Shown one piece after another: positions 24,980 to 39,100 of a stretch of 64,000 nucleotides of DNA. The notes under the pieces are model-generated. The model was not told the DNA's origin. It worked only from the letters and a program-made list of their open reading frames with translations, and did no database searches. Source of the stretch: Plasmodium brasilianum (Eukaryota; Apicomplexa; Aconoidasida; Haemosporida; Plasmodiidae); NCBI RefSeq assembly GCF_023973825.1, contig NC_090120.1, positions 2,210,501-2,274,500 on the forward strand, read 5' to 3'. Position 1 is the first letter of the stretch, and each line of letters starts with the position of its first letter. The translations under genes and the position numbers were made by a program.

Positions 24980-25833
24980 ATGAGAGAAAATTATAAGTCA
25001 CTTATTTTTATTAAAATCATTGTATTTAACCTTTACATTTGATACGCCATTATAAAAATAATTTATTATTATAATATTTAGTTTTTTTGTTTTTTTAATG
25101 TTTAATTTTTTGAATTAATATTATATTACCATGGAAATATATATTCCTTAAATAATATGTGTTTAATTTTATTTTTTTTGGAATAACTTAGGTAAATCAC
25201 CGTATAAGAAATATAAGCCACCTAGAAATTCAAGTTGCAGAAATACTAGAATACTAGCAAAGGATTCATCGAATATAATGTCAAAAAAGAATATACCAAG
25301 TAATGGAGGGATTATCAAATTATAAGATTAAAAGTATTATGTATCTAAAAATTCTAAGCATAACAAATTAGAAGGGGAATTAGGAGAAATTTCAAATAAA
25401 AAAACAAAAAGAGATAAAATACTTAAGAAGAAGGAGACTTATTTAATTAATAGATTACATAAATAGTTTTAAAGAAAAATATTTAATCCATTAGATTATA
25501 TATATAATATTAAGAATAACAAAACTATTAATAAAACGGCAGCATGTATAATAATATATAGAAAGATAGACTTGAGAATTATTCCACTCCTATTAGCTTT
25601 ATTGACTGCGCCAATAGTAGTTTTAATATCAATTTTTGTACCTTTTATTTATGGATCATTGAAGCAAAGATGAGTTTTGCGGATGTGCATTATATATTTT
25701 AATAGTAGTATTATATTCATTATTGTTTGTATTTTTAGCAGTTTTCATTGTATTTTGTATTCTTTATGCAGTGAAAAATATTGAAAAATATAAAATGATA
25801 AAGCTAAATAATTCAAACATTGGTTATAATTAG
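24980..25833 (+). pseudogene. Broken exported-protein gene, paralogue of 39.9 kb gene
   Basis: Exon 1 from ATG 24980 reads ENYKSLIFIKIIVF, then hits a TGA. It aligns with KNIKSLLFIKIVGFTLLNWI in the 39.9 kb gene. Exon 2 starts after AATAACTTAG at about 25192 and has a PEXEL-like TRILAKD. Stops at about 25323, 25329 and 25465-25475, plus a TGA (near 25671) with a frame change between the two membrane segments, inactivate it. Preserved blocks include ILKKKETYLINRL, RKIFNPLDYI, the helix LRIIPLLLALLTAPIVVLIS, a second helix and the tail KNIEKYKMIKLNNSN. The upstream and downstream DNA also resembles the flanks of the 39.9 kb gene, so the whole unit was duplicated. Confidence 0.75.
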
Positions 25834-28361
25834 TTAATTTACTTGGTAAGGAACAAAATAATAAGGAATAAAAAGATATCTACTATCCTTAAAAATATAA
25901 CATAAAAAAAGTGAAAATAGAGTTACATAATTTATATAATAAATTCTAAATATACATAGTTATTTTGATATAAATTTTAAAAATATGTATTCTAAATGTT
26001 TAGTTAATTTCTCCGTTTTACTTTACATATTTGTATTTTAAAAAATTGTTCGAACATACTTTAATATATTGGAATAATATATATATAATTATAGTTTTAT
26101 TAAAAATGCATATACGTTTTGTAAAACTCGTGTAAAAAAGAGCAGCTAGTGTAACTTTGTTAAACGATTAAAGAAAACTATTTTGTTACATTAAAAAATG
26201 CTTTCATTTTGTTTTCATTTCTTTTACTTTTTATTGGTATAAACTGGTTAATTGGTCACCTAATTAAAAAGAATATATGAACTGTTCTATATTAATTGTA
26301 AATCTATTTTCTTCAAAAAAATAAAACAAAATAAGTATGTTCTTTTTTGTTTATGTAATAAGAAGATTTAATTAATACATATTATAGATGACTTTATGAT
26401 GAATGTATTATAATGTGCATTTACCACAGAATCTTTTTTAATATGTATAAATTTTTGAATAGTTTTAATATGTATGAATAAATATGTAATTAGAAATATT
26501 ATTTTTAAGAAAGAACTATTTATAGCTTATTACTAATCTTCAAAATTACAGATTTTTGTACCTGTATATTGACTAATATACTTAATATATTACTTACGTA
26601 AAATGAATATTCAATGGAATTTTATAATATTTACTTAAATACCCATTATATAGAAATCTTATATATATTTATTATACTCCTATTTTTGCTTTTTAGTTAA
26701 TATTAAATATTGTAATGTGTTACTAAATTATTTAATTTTATGTATATAACATATATATATCCTTATAATGCAAAACATTATAAATAAGGAGATTTGATTA
26801 TAACATAATCAATTGTAATGTACATAGCACAATTGTATGCTTATATAACCATGATGTTTAAGTTTTCTATATAAATTCACCTTTAGGGGAAAAAAACATA
26901 CATCATATTGGAAGTTTTGTTATAACTGTTTTGTTTCTATTACTTTTACTTCATATCTTGTGATATTTATATTCTGAAAATTACGAAATAAAATATAAAT
27001 ATTCAAAAAAATATATATTTATGTAAATTCATTTAAGCTATATAATTATATATGCATTTGAATAACCTTAAGAACAATTTTTAAAATTTTCGATGTAGTA
27101 TATTTACAGTTAGTAAATTAGAGATTTATAGTCGTCAATTAAATATTTGACATTTTAGTTATTTATGAATAAAACAAGAATATTTAAAGGAGATAAATTC
27201 AGAAAGAACTTTATGTTGTTGATGCAAACATTAATTAATAATATTCATCGAGTATAGTGTAAATATTCGTTAACTGTAAGTTATTTAATGTAAATTTATA
27301 TTTTTTTATATATGTTGTGCATTAAATGTGGAAATAATGCGTATATAATTGATAATATTTATTCAAATATTATATATATTTAATAATAGTTTAAGTAATA
27401 TAATTTTATTATTCATTATAAATATTATATATTAATTATATCTAGTGCAAAAAGATATAAGCTTTTTTTTGCATTATATTAAGAAATCATTATTTATAAT
27501 TAATACACATAATGCACTTATTTTTATTTACTGTTGTACATTAACACCATGTGCAGAATTTAGTTATAATTATAAAGCATTTTTCAATGTAAAATAATAT
27601 TATATACTAAATTTTTAAAAAGCAAAGAAATAGTAAAAATAAAAAAAAAAAAATAAATAAAAATAAAATTTATTATTTTTCTACTAGTCTTAGTTTTACA
27701 TATCATTTCGATATACCAGAACGTAAATTTATGTACTTAACAATAATTTTTTTTAAACATTGTTAATTTTTAAATATGATAAAATTTATATTATATTTTA
27801 TATAGGTGGAATAATAATGAAATAATAAATAAAAATAAACTCTCTTATTTTGATTATAAATATATTGCACATATAATTTAATATAGTAAAAAGAAAATGA
27901 ATTTTTCGTACTATGTGTAAAAATATGTATGATATAAAATACCTTACATATAATAAAATAACTATTAAAAAGTACATTTTTAAATATGTAATGTAATTTA
28001 CTATAAATTATGTTGATTTAAAAATTGTTTTTATAAAACCAATATATTTTATAAAACTAGGGTACTTATGACTTACTTGTACAGCTCTATATTTAAATCC
28101 TTCAAAATAACGTGTGCTAACAAAACTAATCTTATAGAATACATATTCTGTAACCTAAATAAAGTAACAATTCAATATCTTATCCTATATAAAAGAGAAG
28201 TCTATATATTGCAAATAATATTGGTGAAAGGTACCATAAAGCTATGTTCATTAGTACGATCTTAAAATTTTCTTTTATACCACCTTTTTTATTTTTTATA
28301 AAATAATTACCTGCGAAGAAAAAGACTTAAATATTTTAGTTTCCACTATTGTATCGAGTTT
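25834..28361. other. Intergenic, 3' flank of a duplicated unit
   Basis: About 25.8-26.9 kb resembles the region downstream of 40738; for example TTACTTTTTATTGGTATAAA-type and TTTAATTTTATGTAYATAA-type words occur in the same order. A 30-codon ORF at about 27165-27257 (MNKTRIFKGDKFRKNFMLLM) is not supported as a gene. The open frame at 28068-28265 is weak and may overlie the decayed 3' end of the minus-strand relic at 28.4 kb. Confidence 0.5.
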
Positions 28362-28825
28362 TTAATATATATAAACCTTATCTTGATTATCAATATTTTG
28401 TTTTGGGGTATTTATTAACTTTGTTCCTTATAATGTTTTAGTTTGTGGTGTTTCACATTGTAATGTCTCATTAATTTCATTATATTCTTTCCGTTATTAT
28501 AATTCTTTACCAATGACCTTCTCATCCATCATTTCATTATCTGAATACAACAATTGTATAGGTGTTGAATTTGATACACCACATAATTTGAACTTTCCCT
28601 TCAATGATTTAGTATAGATTCTCTAAAAAAAAAAAAATAAGTAATAAAATTTTTTATTAATATAAATATATATTTCAATAAAGAAAAATTAATTTTTTAA
28701 GAAAGAAAAAAATAAAAATATTCCTAATAATTATTTAAATTGTTATCATAGGTATGGCATTCCTATAAAAGTATGACAGAAGTAAAAATTTTTTTGAAAG
28801 ACACAAACTTAATTTGTTCCTCCAT
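28362..28825 (-). pseudogene. fam-l/fam-m-like relic on the minus strand
   Basis: On the minus strand, ATG at 28825-28823 starts a typical signal exon (MEEQIKFVSFKKIFTSVILL) that ends in a TAG followed by ECHTYDN. The usual GTATGATAA donor appears as CTATGATAA at about 28753. Exon 2 begins at 28622 after a T-run and TTTAG. It reads TKSLKGKFKLCGVSNSTPIQ, then LLYSDNE, aligning with the family pattern KSLDEN.KLCRKLDSRTYRLL; the PEXEL Arg region is lost. Two adjacent stops and another TAA follow in the same frame, with readable sequence between them (KEYNEINETLQCETPQTKTL). No membrane region is clearly preserved, though hydrophobic frames continue toward 28070. It is dead, and its family assignment between fam-l and fam-m is uncertain. 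Confidence 0.6.
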
Positions 28826-31800
28826 TAGAGTGAGTTTTCTACGTCATCTTAAATGATGTAAGGAAAATGGTAATTGCACTTTTATGTAATTAATTATAAA
28901 TGTCGTTATTATACTATAAATTATAATTTGTTTTAAAAATTTTCCTTTTATTTTTTTTTTTAAATATATTTTATTATTTTATACCTCTATAATTATATTA
29001 ATTTATATGAAAAAAAATTGAGGTATTAAAATATATATATATATCCTATTGTATGTCATAAATTTTATTTATGATAATGTATTTAATTAAATTAATTTAA
29101 ATGGAGTTGTTTAATAAATGTAAAATATATATAATACTTATAGAAGTAGTCATTAATTTTATAATATTTTAGGATTTTTTGTTATAATAATAAAAGTAAA
29201 GAAGAGATAACATAAAAATACTCTCAAAATAAATGATCTAAAAATTTTGGTATTTTATTTTAAATAAATAAGATATGAAATGAAAATATAAAATTTTCTG
29301 TGTATATAATTAAAAACATAAACTGTAAATGTGAATTCTTACATTTAACCAACAATTTTAATTTTAGTGAAATGGTATTTTATCATCTGTTAGATTCATT
29401 TATATAATAAAATTAATTATTAAAAATATATTAAACGGTTACAATAAGATTATAGTATATTTTTTAATAAAATAATTACCTATCTAAACGTAGGTACCAT
29501 ATCCTTCTTTAAAGAATGACACTGAAATAAAAAATTAATAGTTATTATTTATTAACTGATTACTTATAAATTCTATAAAAATTAAAAATTTATATCTTTT
29601 ATTAATATATTAGAATTCCATAAGAATGTATATATATTTTTATGTATTTCTTTTTTTTTATAGCTACATAAACATAATGAGCGTCGATAAATATATATTT
29701 TTATTTAGCTTATTTTATGTAAAATTACATATACACAAATTATTTTATAAAATATCAATATAATAATATTAGAAAAAGAAAAAGATAATATAAATAATAT
29801 TTAGATATATAAAAGCATTGAATGGAACTACAGAAATTCAAAATATTTTAAGTATGTAATGCGTAAATGTAATATATAAAGAAATATTATTAGAAAATGT
29901 AAAGGAAGAAAATAATAAAAAAAATGTACAAAGATTATATTCTATTCTTTTGTTCAATAACAGAAAGAAATTGAATAATTGGAATTTTTTGTTTTATTTA
30001 TTTTTTTTATATTATCTAGAAAATACGAAGTAATAAGAAAAATTAATGAATAAATATAATAAAAACATAAATGAGGTATTCCATGAAGAATACATTAATT
30101 GAAATAACATTTTGTATCACGATATTTATAATGATTATTTAATATATGTGGGAAAATATTAATTTTAAAAATATTATATATTACGGAAATATTATTGTCA
30201 CAGTTTAAAATTAATTTTTTGTTACATATGTTTTTAAAATATTTTTCCTTAAAAAATGTATTAGTAAAAAAAAAAAGGATAGAAAAATATTGTTAAAATT
30301 AAAAAATTAATTATATATATAAAATAAAAAAGACATAATAATATTTCAATTTCATACCTCAAATACATATTTATATTGTGTTTTCATGTAAGAAAGAGTG
30401 CTAACTTAGTATTTTTTAATCGTTCCTATTTATTTGACTGTATTGAATTTGATTATTTAATGAAACTATTCATTCATAAATTACCCTAAAGCATATTAAC
30501 AGTCAACTATTTATAGATATATATGTATTTAATTTATTAAAAAAAACGCAAATAAGAAATCTTTTATTAAGTAAATTCGTAAAATATGTTCTTAAAAAAA
30601 AAAGATTTTAATAGTTTTGTATTTTTAATTTAATAAAAATAAATTTTCATAATATTAATATTAAAATGAACTGATTTCATGTAAATTAAAGCTGTAAAGT
30701 GTTTACAATAATTTTTTTCTTATTTTCAAGTTATAAAATAATTATGAAAGGAAACATTATAGTTTTTTAAAATTTACAAAAATTCTTTGATATTTTATGT
30801 ATACTCTTTCCGTCATATCGAAATATATTTATTAAAAAAAATTATAGCTTAAAATTAAAATTTTAGGAATGGAAACAAGTCTTAACGTATCATACTCCTC
30901 GTAAATGTAAATAAAATAAAGTTCTCTCTTCTATGTGTTATAGATATAATGAAATAATTATATTTTTTTAAAATTATTAACTGAATAATATTTGTTAATT
31001 GTTAAGATATATATTGAAAATACATATTATTATGTAAGAATATAGTTGTTGTAATATTTTAGGAATTTTATTTAATTTTTCCATTTTGTGTTAATACATT
31101 TTTTTTTTTTTTTTTAAATATATATTGAAAATTATTTTATGATACTGATGTATATATATTACGTTTATTTAAAATGAGTACAAATTTAATTATAATTAAT
31201 AAGAATTGTTGAAACTTGTTTAATAGTATTATAAATATATCATTTTCTTATTTATTTAAAATATAATATTTAATGTTAATATAGATAACATTTTGAATAT
31301 GTGAATTATTGATATAATATAAGCTAGTATAATGTAAAAAGTATAAAGACTGGACAAATACACCACAAAAACAGAAATATAAGTAAAAAGAATTCTATTT
31401 AAGGAAAAGCAGTTTAAATAAGAATTTATTATTTTTTTTTTTTTTATTATATATAAATGCACAATATAAAATGTGCTTTATTTAATGAAAAAGACGCTTA
31501 CATTTTAAAATTTATAATACCTAATAATTCATGCTAGATTTTAAAAGTATCAATATATAGTAATACTGTAAAAAGTTTTAAAGAATAATATATCTTCCAA
31601 ATAAATAAAAAGTTTTATTTGATTATCAATTAGTTTTAATTTTATGTATATTCCTTTAGTTATAAATATAGAGCAAAACCATGTCATACAAGAAATTTCT
31701 ATTTATATGTAATTTAACAAATAAAGGAATAGCGTATATTTATATAGATTGTCTTAAAGTGGAATATATGTTTCTTTTTAAATATTTATAATAATATTGT

Positions 31801-34800
31801 TAATTCTATTAGATTAAATAATACGTTGTATATATAATATATTTAGTAAAAACTTCACAGCGCCCGCACTGAATTATCAAAGTACGATTTAACAATTTAT
31901 CACATATCGGTAAATTTAATTACAATAGTATAAAGGTTATTACTTGTGTATTAATTACATGTTGATATATAAGTTATTTTTACCAGTTTTTATACTACAA
32001 GGTGAAATATTTATTTTAGAATATATGTATTGATAGTGTTTAAGACATTTATTTATTGAATTTTCGTTATATATTTTATAGATAAATTTTTCAAAAATAA
32101 ATGTTAAATACCATAACTACGTTAATGATGAGTAATAACATTAATATTTGATATGTGTTTAATATAAACGAATTTTTATAATTTTACTATCGCTTTTTCA
32201 TAATGAATAAACTTCAATAAAATAATTATTTTTTAATTTCTTTTTCTTTTTTTTTTTAGCATAATAAATTTGACCTCTATTACTCTTTATATTAAATTTT
32301 TATAGTTCTGCTAGAACCATATTCATTTGTATAATATCTTGTTTGTAATATTATCACTGATCAAATTCATGCTAACATTATTTTAATTTGCTCTATATTT
32401 AAAATATATTTTAATTAAATTATTCACAACTTTTTTATGAGAAAAAATATATCTATTAATGAATATTTATAAATTATTATTTGATTTGGTATTATTTGTT
32501 ATATAATGACTGCTACGATAAGCATATGTGTGATTAGTTTCAGAAATATTTATATGTATTTGTTCATTTTTTTAATTATGATAAATCTAAATATTTACTT
32601 TTTTATTGCTGAATATGGAAGAAACATCTAGATAAGGTAAACTTATTTTAGAAAGGTTACAATTTCGTAAATACAACACTGCTATACAGTAATTTTATTT
32701 CGTATTAAATTAAAGGGATTGTAGAAGTGCATTCATATTTTAAATTGGAATAATTTATAATATTAAAATAGGAAAAGTTAAGAAAAAGCATGTGATAAAT
32801 GATAATGTAATTAGTAGAAAATAATAGATAAATTCACATCTGGTAACATAGGAAATATTTTTTCTAGTGATTGTTACCGACGAATGGATTTTTCAAAGGA
32901 ATTTAAATATATTTAAATCGTGTAACCCCCTGAGAATCATTAACAAATTTTAGAAAGGTACTGTTTTTAGTTTGGATATATGTGTTCTGTAAGCATCATA
33001 TTCATTTTTAATGTTATGTGCTTCCCTAAAAAAAATATTTCAATTTTGTTAGATACATTTATTGATATGACTGCTTTATAATAAGTCATATTTTTCATCA
33101 TAGACGAAAAGATATTATATATGTATTATATTGATGGAACTTTTTTGAAGCTGCAAAACATGTGACATATATGAAATATTATAGAAAAGGAGATAATTTA
33201 AAATATTTTTTGTTTTATTGTATAAGTGGTAAAACCTAAGTTTCTACATGTAAATTATATCGATAACATTACTTGAATTACATTCAATAATAATGCAGTA
33301 TTTAAATGAATACTTTATTTCATGTGCATTTAATATTTTATAGTTAGTGTAAATATGAAAATAATCTTCTGAAAACTCAAAATTATTATTTTTTTTATAT
33401 TTAACTTATTCAGTACTATTTAATAACATTCTTAATTAAATATGAAAAAGCTATAGCGCGAAATGCACTTAAGTTTTATTGAGTTATATATATGTGTAGG
33501 AATACAACTTTCTTGTAGTATGTTCACATCATAAGAAGAAAATTAAATAGTTTACTAGAAAATTAGTCTATTTCATTATGATTTCTTAATTGAGGATAGA
33601 CAGAAATAATTTATACAAATAAATATTTAATTTCTAAAGAATAATCTCAAGAAATGTTTATAATCATTAAATGTTAATAAAAAGATATATTGAATTTAGT
33701 AGTATATAATTTTCATGATTTTATAATATAATTTTTTTATTTTTCATAATTTATTTAATGATTTATATATATGGATTGGTATAAAATTTTAAATACTTTA
33801 TTTTATACTATATATAGAAATATTAACTAAGGAAAAAAGCTACATGGATAAAATGTGCTAAAACCTATAGGAAACTAAATATGATATTACATAAATATCA
33901 GTTTGACAATAAAATTAACTTAAAACAATAGAAATACAATAATTTAATTTTTGTAAATATAGTTTTTTTTTTTTAATATTTTAATATTTTCCTTAGGAGA
34001 ATAATATATTAAAAAAAAATAAAGTTTCATATTAGATAATTAGATTAATTTCGTAATTACATAATATTTTTATAATTTATTAGTTTTTGTCTGTTATAAT
34101 ATATAGAGAACATAAATGTATTAATAGAGAGCAATACTGATGTTAAAAATATTTTTATGAAAATATTATTTCATGTTAATTGGAATGTATCTTATAAATA
34201 TGCTCCTATTATAATATATTGTAAATGAATAAACAAAATATAATTTATTTGTTCAATATATGTTAGCTGTAAAATTGTTAAATCATATATTTCGCTAAAT
34301 TATATTGCTATATTTTATTAATTATTACGTAAATATAATATCACGTATATAATATTCATACTGTACATATATTTCATTCGAAATACCTTTAATTTGATGC
34401 TATTAAATTCAAGATATTTATAGTAATATTTCTTTAATTATTATTTTTTTTAATTTATTGATATCTCTTTTAAAATTACAAATATTATTAATAAAAAATG
34501 TATAAATAAATGTATGAATTTTAAAATTATTTGATTAAAAATAATGGTATAATTAAGATTAAATTACAAATTATAATTTTCAAAAATTATGATATAAATA
34601 TAAAAACACTGTTTTTCTTATTTGCCTTTATAATTTGTTTTTATATTATTAAATAATATACTAAATTTAAAATTTTTTAAATTTATAAAATAAATTATAA
34701 AAGATACAAGTTTTATAATAATATCACATAAAACTTGCGAAGAATGTTTTTTTCGTTTATTGTTACTGCTATTGTATTTTTATAATATTTAATATTTTTT

Positions 34801-35325
34801 GAGAATAATAGTCATTTTTTCCAAAATCTCGTTTTTATAAAAAAAGAATCATTATTATGAAAAAGCATTTAAATTGAAAGTCTTTTACTTACTATACAGA
34901 ACACTGTATAATATATATTTTGTAAACTATATATTTAGTTTAAATTGAATATTTTCAAATAGTATTAAATCATATATATGTATTTTTTTATTTTAATTTG
35001 AAAAGAGTTAATAATTTAATTAGTGTACTATATTAAATAACTATATTATATATTTTAAATATTTATAAAAGATTCAAAAGTATGTTACGTTAACTGATCA
35101 TTGTTTTTCATAAATAATATTAAGGTCAAAATTTAAAAATAAATTTAAAGTTCTTTTACATTTTAAGTGCTGTAAAATAATTATATTTATTATATGTGTA
35201 TTATTAATTTATTATTATGATAATATAAAAAAATATATAGTTATACTTTTTAATTGAAAAAATAGTATAATATTTTTAATTTTTTTTATCAATCCCATAT
35301 TACTGTATTAGAAATCTACATTATA
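28826..35325. other. Long intergenic stretch, little seen
   Basis: This is the longest gene-poor stretch. A 42-bp block at about 29480-29522 on the minus strand lies between a good acceptor (TTTTTATTTCAG) and a donor-like GTAATT, but carries stops in all usable readings. At 32,610-33,030 the sequence is less AT-rich and holds pir-like words (ATGGAAGAAACATCTAGATA; then YNFVNTTLLYSNF after an acceptor), too damaged to annotate. The rest shows nothing. The 5' flank of the fam-l gene begins around 34.9 kb. Confidence 0.5.
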
Positions 35326-36142
35326 CAGCAGAAAATTAAGTTTTTTTTTTTTTATTAAAATTTCTACGTTTATCCTTGTATCATGGATATATCATTCAAC
35401 AGTAATGAGATTTGATAATGTTAATAAAAGATAATTGAATTATATATATTTTTCAATTATTTTGTTTTTATTAATGCTCATTGATAGAATTTATTTTTTT
35501 AATTAATGAATATTTACTTTATTTTTTTAGAGTAACCTTTATAAATATTTGGATCAGAAGCACAATGTCTATAGACAATTAGATACTAGAATTTATAGAT
35601 TAGTATCAGAAGATAAAAAGACAAAACATTCAAACTATGGAATATACAAAGAAAAAAATATATATAATAATAAAAAAGAGACCATACAAAATGATAAACA
35701 CGCATGTAAAAGATCATTAAAAAATGGAAGAGATTATGAACGTGTTAAGGACAATAAATTTAGTGAAGATTTTAAAGGAAATATATATTTTAATAAACGT
35801 ATATTTAATAAAAAGTATTATTTAAGGAATGTTAAGAAATTTGCAAATGCTGATTTTAAGTTTTTAAGAAAAAGCATACAAATGAAAGATGATTGGTTTT
35901 TTTATTTACTTTTCTTGCATTTAATTTCTATACTAGGAACTTTTATATTATATTCTCAAAAAAGTATAGCGAAAGAATGGTGGTATATCCCAGCATTCGC
36001 TCTAATATGTATATTACAATTTATAGTTTTAGTAGTGGCTTTTTATATCTACAGAAAAACTGTAAAATGTGAAAAATTAAGACATATAAAAAGTGATATG
36101 CATAATACAGCATATCCTTCTTTAAGTAAATTACTTTTTTAA
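35326..36142 (+). pseudogene. fam-l: fam-l gene with intact exon 2 and degraded exon 1
   Basis: Exon 2 (35531-36142, acceptor CTTTATTTTTTTAG) is a clean 203-codon frame. It has a PEXEL-like RIYRLVSED with Arg at exon-2 position 23, as in the intact relatives, and a Lys/Asn-rich linker. The fam-l block NADFKFLRKSI follows, then helices around WFFYLLFLHLISILGTFILY and WWYIPAFALICILQFIVLVV, and the tail KCEKLRHIKSD. Exon 1 at about 35326-35401 still reads IKISTFILVSWIYHST. It lacks an ATG, has a 13-T run that puts QKIKFF out of frame with it, and its family donor GTATGATAA reads ATTTGATAA. A substitute donor GTAATG at 35402 would keep phase 0. It is probably non-coding as assembled. One homopolymer error could account for the frame break, but not for the missing ATG. 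Confidence 0.65.
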
Positions 36143-39100
36143 AACTATTAATTTCTATAATTTACTAATTTATATACATAAATAACAAACACATCTATAA
36201 TTTCAGAGATTTAATGGGAAATCTGCAGGTTACCAGATTTCTCATGCGAAAGCAGTAGTAATGTACCCTTTTAATGTTTTTGTTAATTTGAACTTTCTAA
36301 TGTTATTAGCATTTTATTTTAAATTATTTTTTCAGTTTCACACAAAATTGTGATTTTTATAATGGTTCTGTATATAACTAGATTGTTTTTGAAGAACCCA
36401 CGTATATGCTTTTGAATTAATATATAATTGCAAAATCTATATGTTCTCATTAATATCTGTTTCAATTTATATTTCTAACTGTAAAAAATAGTGTTGATTA
36501 TTTTGTCTTATTCTAGTCTTAAATTAATATTTCCTGCTAAAATTAAAAGAATGTATGATTATTTTTTTTAAGTATAAGCGTATCTGGTTTTTCATATAGA
36601 GTAACGAAATTAATGACTATTTTTGTATTGTTACATACGTGTACATATATTTTTGTATGTACATAACAAATTAATTATGAGCTCAATCAGTCTAATAACA
36701 ATAGATTTTTTTTTTTATTTAAAAGGTAAATATATTTTATAAGAGATAATAATAAATTAAAAAAAAAAAAATAATTAAACTTAACAAATTACATTATATA
36801 AGTGACTTTTAGTAGTATATATGATAATTAGTTTCTATTTATTTTTATTAGTTTTCTTTTAATTATTTTAAAATAAATTGTTAAATCAATAATAAAATTT
36901 CTTTATAAGGAACAACATGGTATGCCATATTTACGATGTTCTAAACTGTAACAGATATATTGTAAGCATATGTTTTGTTCTCTTTAGTAATTTTATTCTT
37001 ATAGATGCTTTGTTGAATTATAAATTTTATTATATTTTTGCATTATCTCACTTTAAAAATTACGGTTAATAGTAGGTTCCACGATATAATGTAATATAGA
37101 ATGATAATTTAATTTTATTTTTAATTGTTTTTGAATGATCCCCCTTTCTAACATTTATATATAAGAAAAGAAATAAATTTTTAATGAATAAAACTGGTTA
37201 TTTTATATATACTTTTTCTACATTTTCATATTTATATTTTTTGAGTTAAACTTTTTATAATAGACGAATAAATTTAATTTTATTTATATATTTTTTTGTT
37301 ATTATTATATTTGTTAAACATACATAAACTTATATACTATCAGAGTGTGTTAAATATGCTTTAAATATATTTTATTAATTAAAAAAAAATTAATGTTTAT
37401 AATGTACTGTAGTAAAATAAGAAAAATATTAATATAAAGAAAAATTAGATGAAAATAGAAATTTTATTCATTTTTGTGATAAATTAAAGTACATAATTTT
37501 CTGGTGATATATTCTTGTGATTCTCTTAGCGATGCATAACATAGTTGAAAAGAAGAAATATATTTATAGTAAATATCCGTGTAAAACGGTTATTTAATGA
37601 AGCAACAGGAAAATAAAATTTTGTGTAAAAATATATATGTAGTATATTATTGGTTATTTTTAAAGAGTATACTGGAATAAAGACCTTCATATACATTATA
37701 ATTATATAAAATTAATAATATTATTTTTTAGAGGAAGTACTGCGAATTATTATAGAACTCATTTCGAAGATAAATGGTCATTATACGAGATAATAAATCT
37801 AGAAGAAGTCAAAAAGTGTTAATATATATATATTTCATATACAATACATTAATATTTTATACGAACAATAAAGATCAAATTAAATATTTCAAGGTTTGGA
37901 GTTTGGCTTACCTTTTAAAAATATTGAAAATTGTTTGCATTATTTAATTTTTGGTAGATAAATTTTGTGGAAAATTATCAATTTTGTACTTTACTAGGTT
38001 GTTTCAATGAATAGAAAAATTATTATAATTATCATATTATTATTATTCATAAATAATTTTGATTTATTTCTATTTTATAAAAATATATTTAAATATTTAT
38101 TATAAAATAAAATCATGACAAAAAATATTTCTATTTTTATTCTTTACAAAACTAAACAGATAAATCATTTGATATTTTTATTATATAAAAGAGGAAAAGA
38201 AAAAGTTTAGGAAAAATGAATATAATATAAAATAAACGTAAAGTTGAAAAAGCTAACATAATATCATTGTATGAATGGTATTTATATTTTTTTATAACTC
38301 ATTTATTAATATACGTATTAAAAAAATTCTACTTTTATCAATGTTTAAGAGTTGTCCCATGTTTTATATAAAAAAATTTGTTTAATTATTTAGAATATAT
38401 GTTTTGGAATTCATAAAAGCGTATAAAAAACAATGTATATGTATCATTATGAATATTATAATATATACATTAATGTAATTGAATGACATATTATTATTAT
38501 ATCAAAATTTCCAACTTGATTTAGTAAATAAAAAAAAGTATTTATCCATAATAACTATTTTTATTCTTAATTTTTAATTATATTAGTTTTTTTCTTATAA
38601 TTTTTAACTTACAGTAATAAACATAATTTTTATTATCATTTTGTTTTATTGATAATAATAATATTTTTTTTAATAAACTAATATTTTTATTACTATCAAT
38701 TCTATTGTAAATATAATTAGAGTAAAATTTATATGATATATAATAATATTTTCGTTATAAGAATTATTGGCATTATTTGTAAATATTAATTTTTTTTATT
38801 TCATCTTAAAAATATGTTATTAAAAGTATATATTAAAATAAGATTACATACATTTTTTCTAAATTATTTCATATAAAACATTAGTAAATTATTTATATTC
38901 GTAAATATATTTTATGACCCTTTTATATATCTTATATATGTATTTTGTGTTTCTTTCATTAGTAAAAAAATATTTTTATTAATATCTTTAATATTATTGA
39001 ACTGCAAAAAATACTTATATACTACATAACTTTTTATCCCTTTTTTTTTATTATATTAATATTTTTCTTTATATATATTTAATTACATTTTTAGAAGGAA

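Noticed and set aside
31256..31462. 68-codon minus-strand ORF with hydrophobic residues
   Set aside because: Driven by a poly-T tract and low complexity, with no supporting exon structure.
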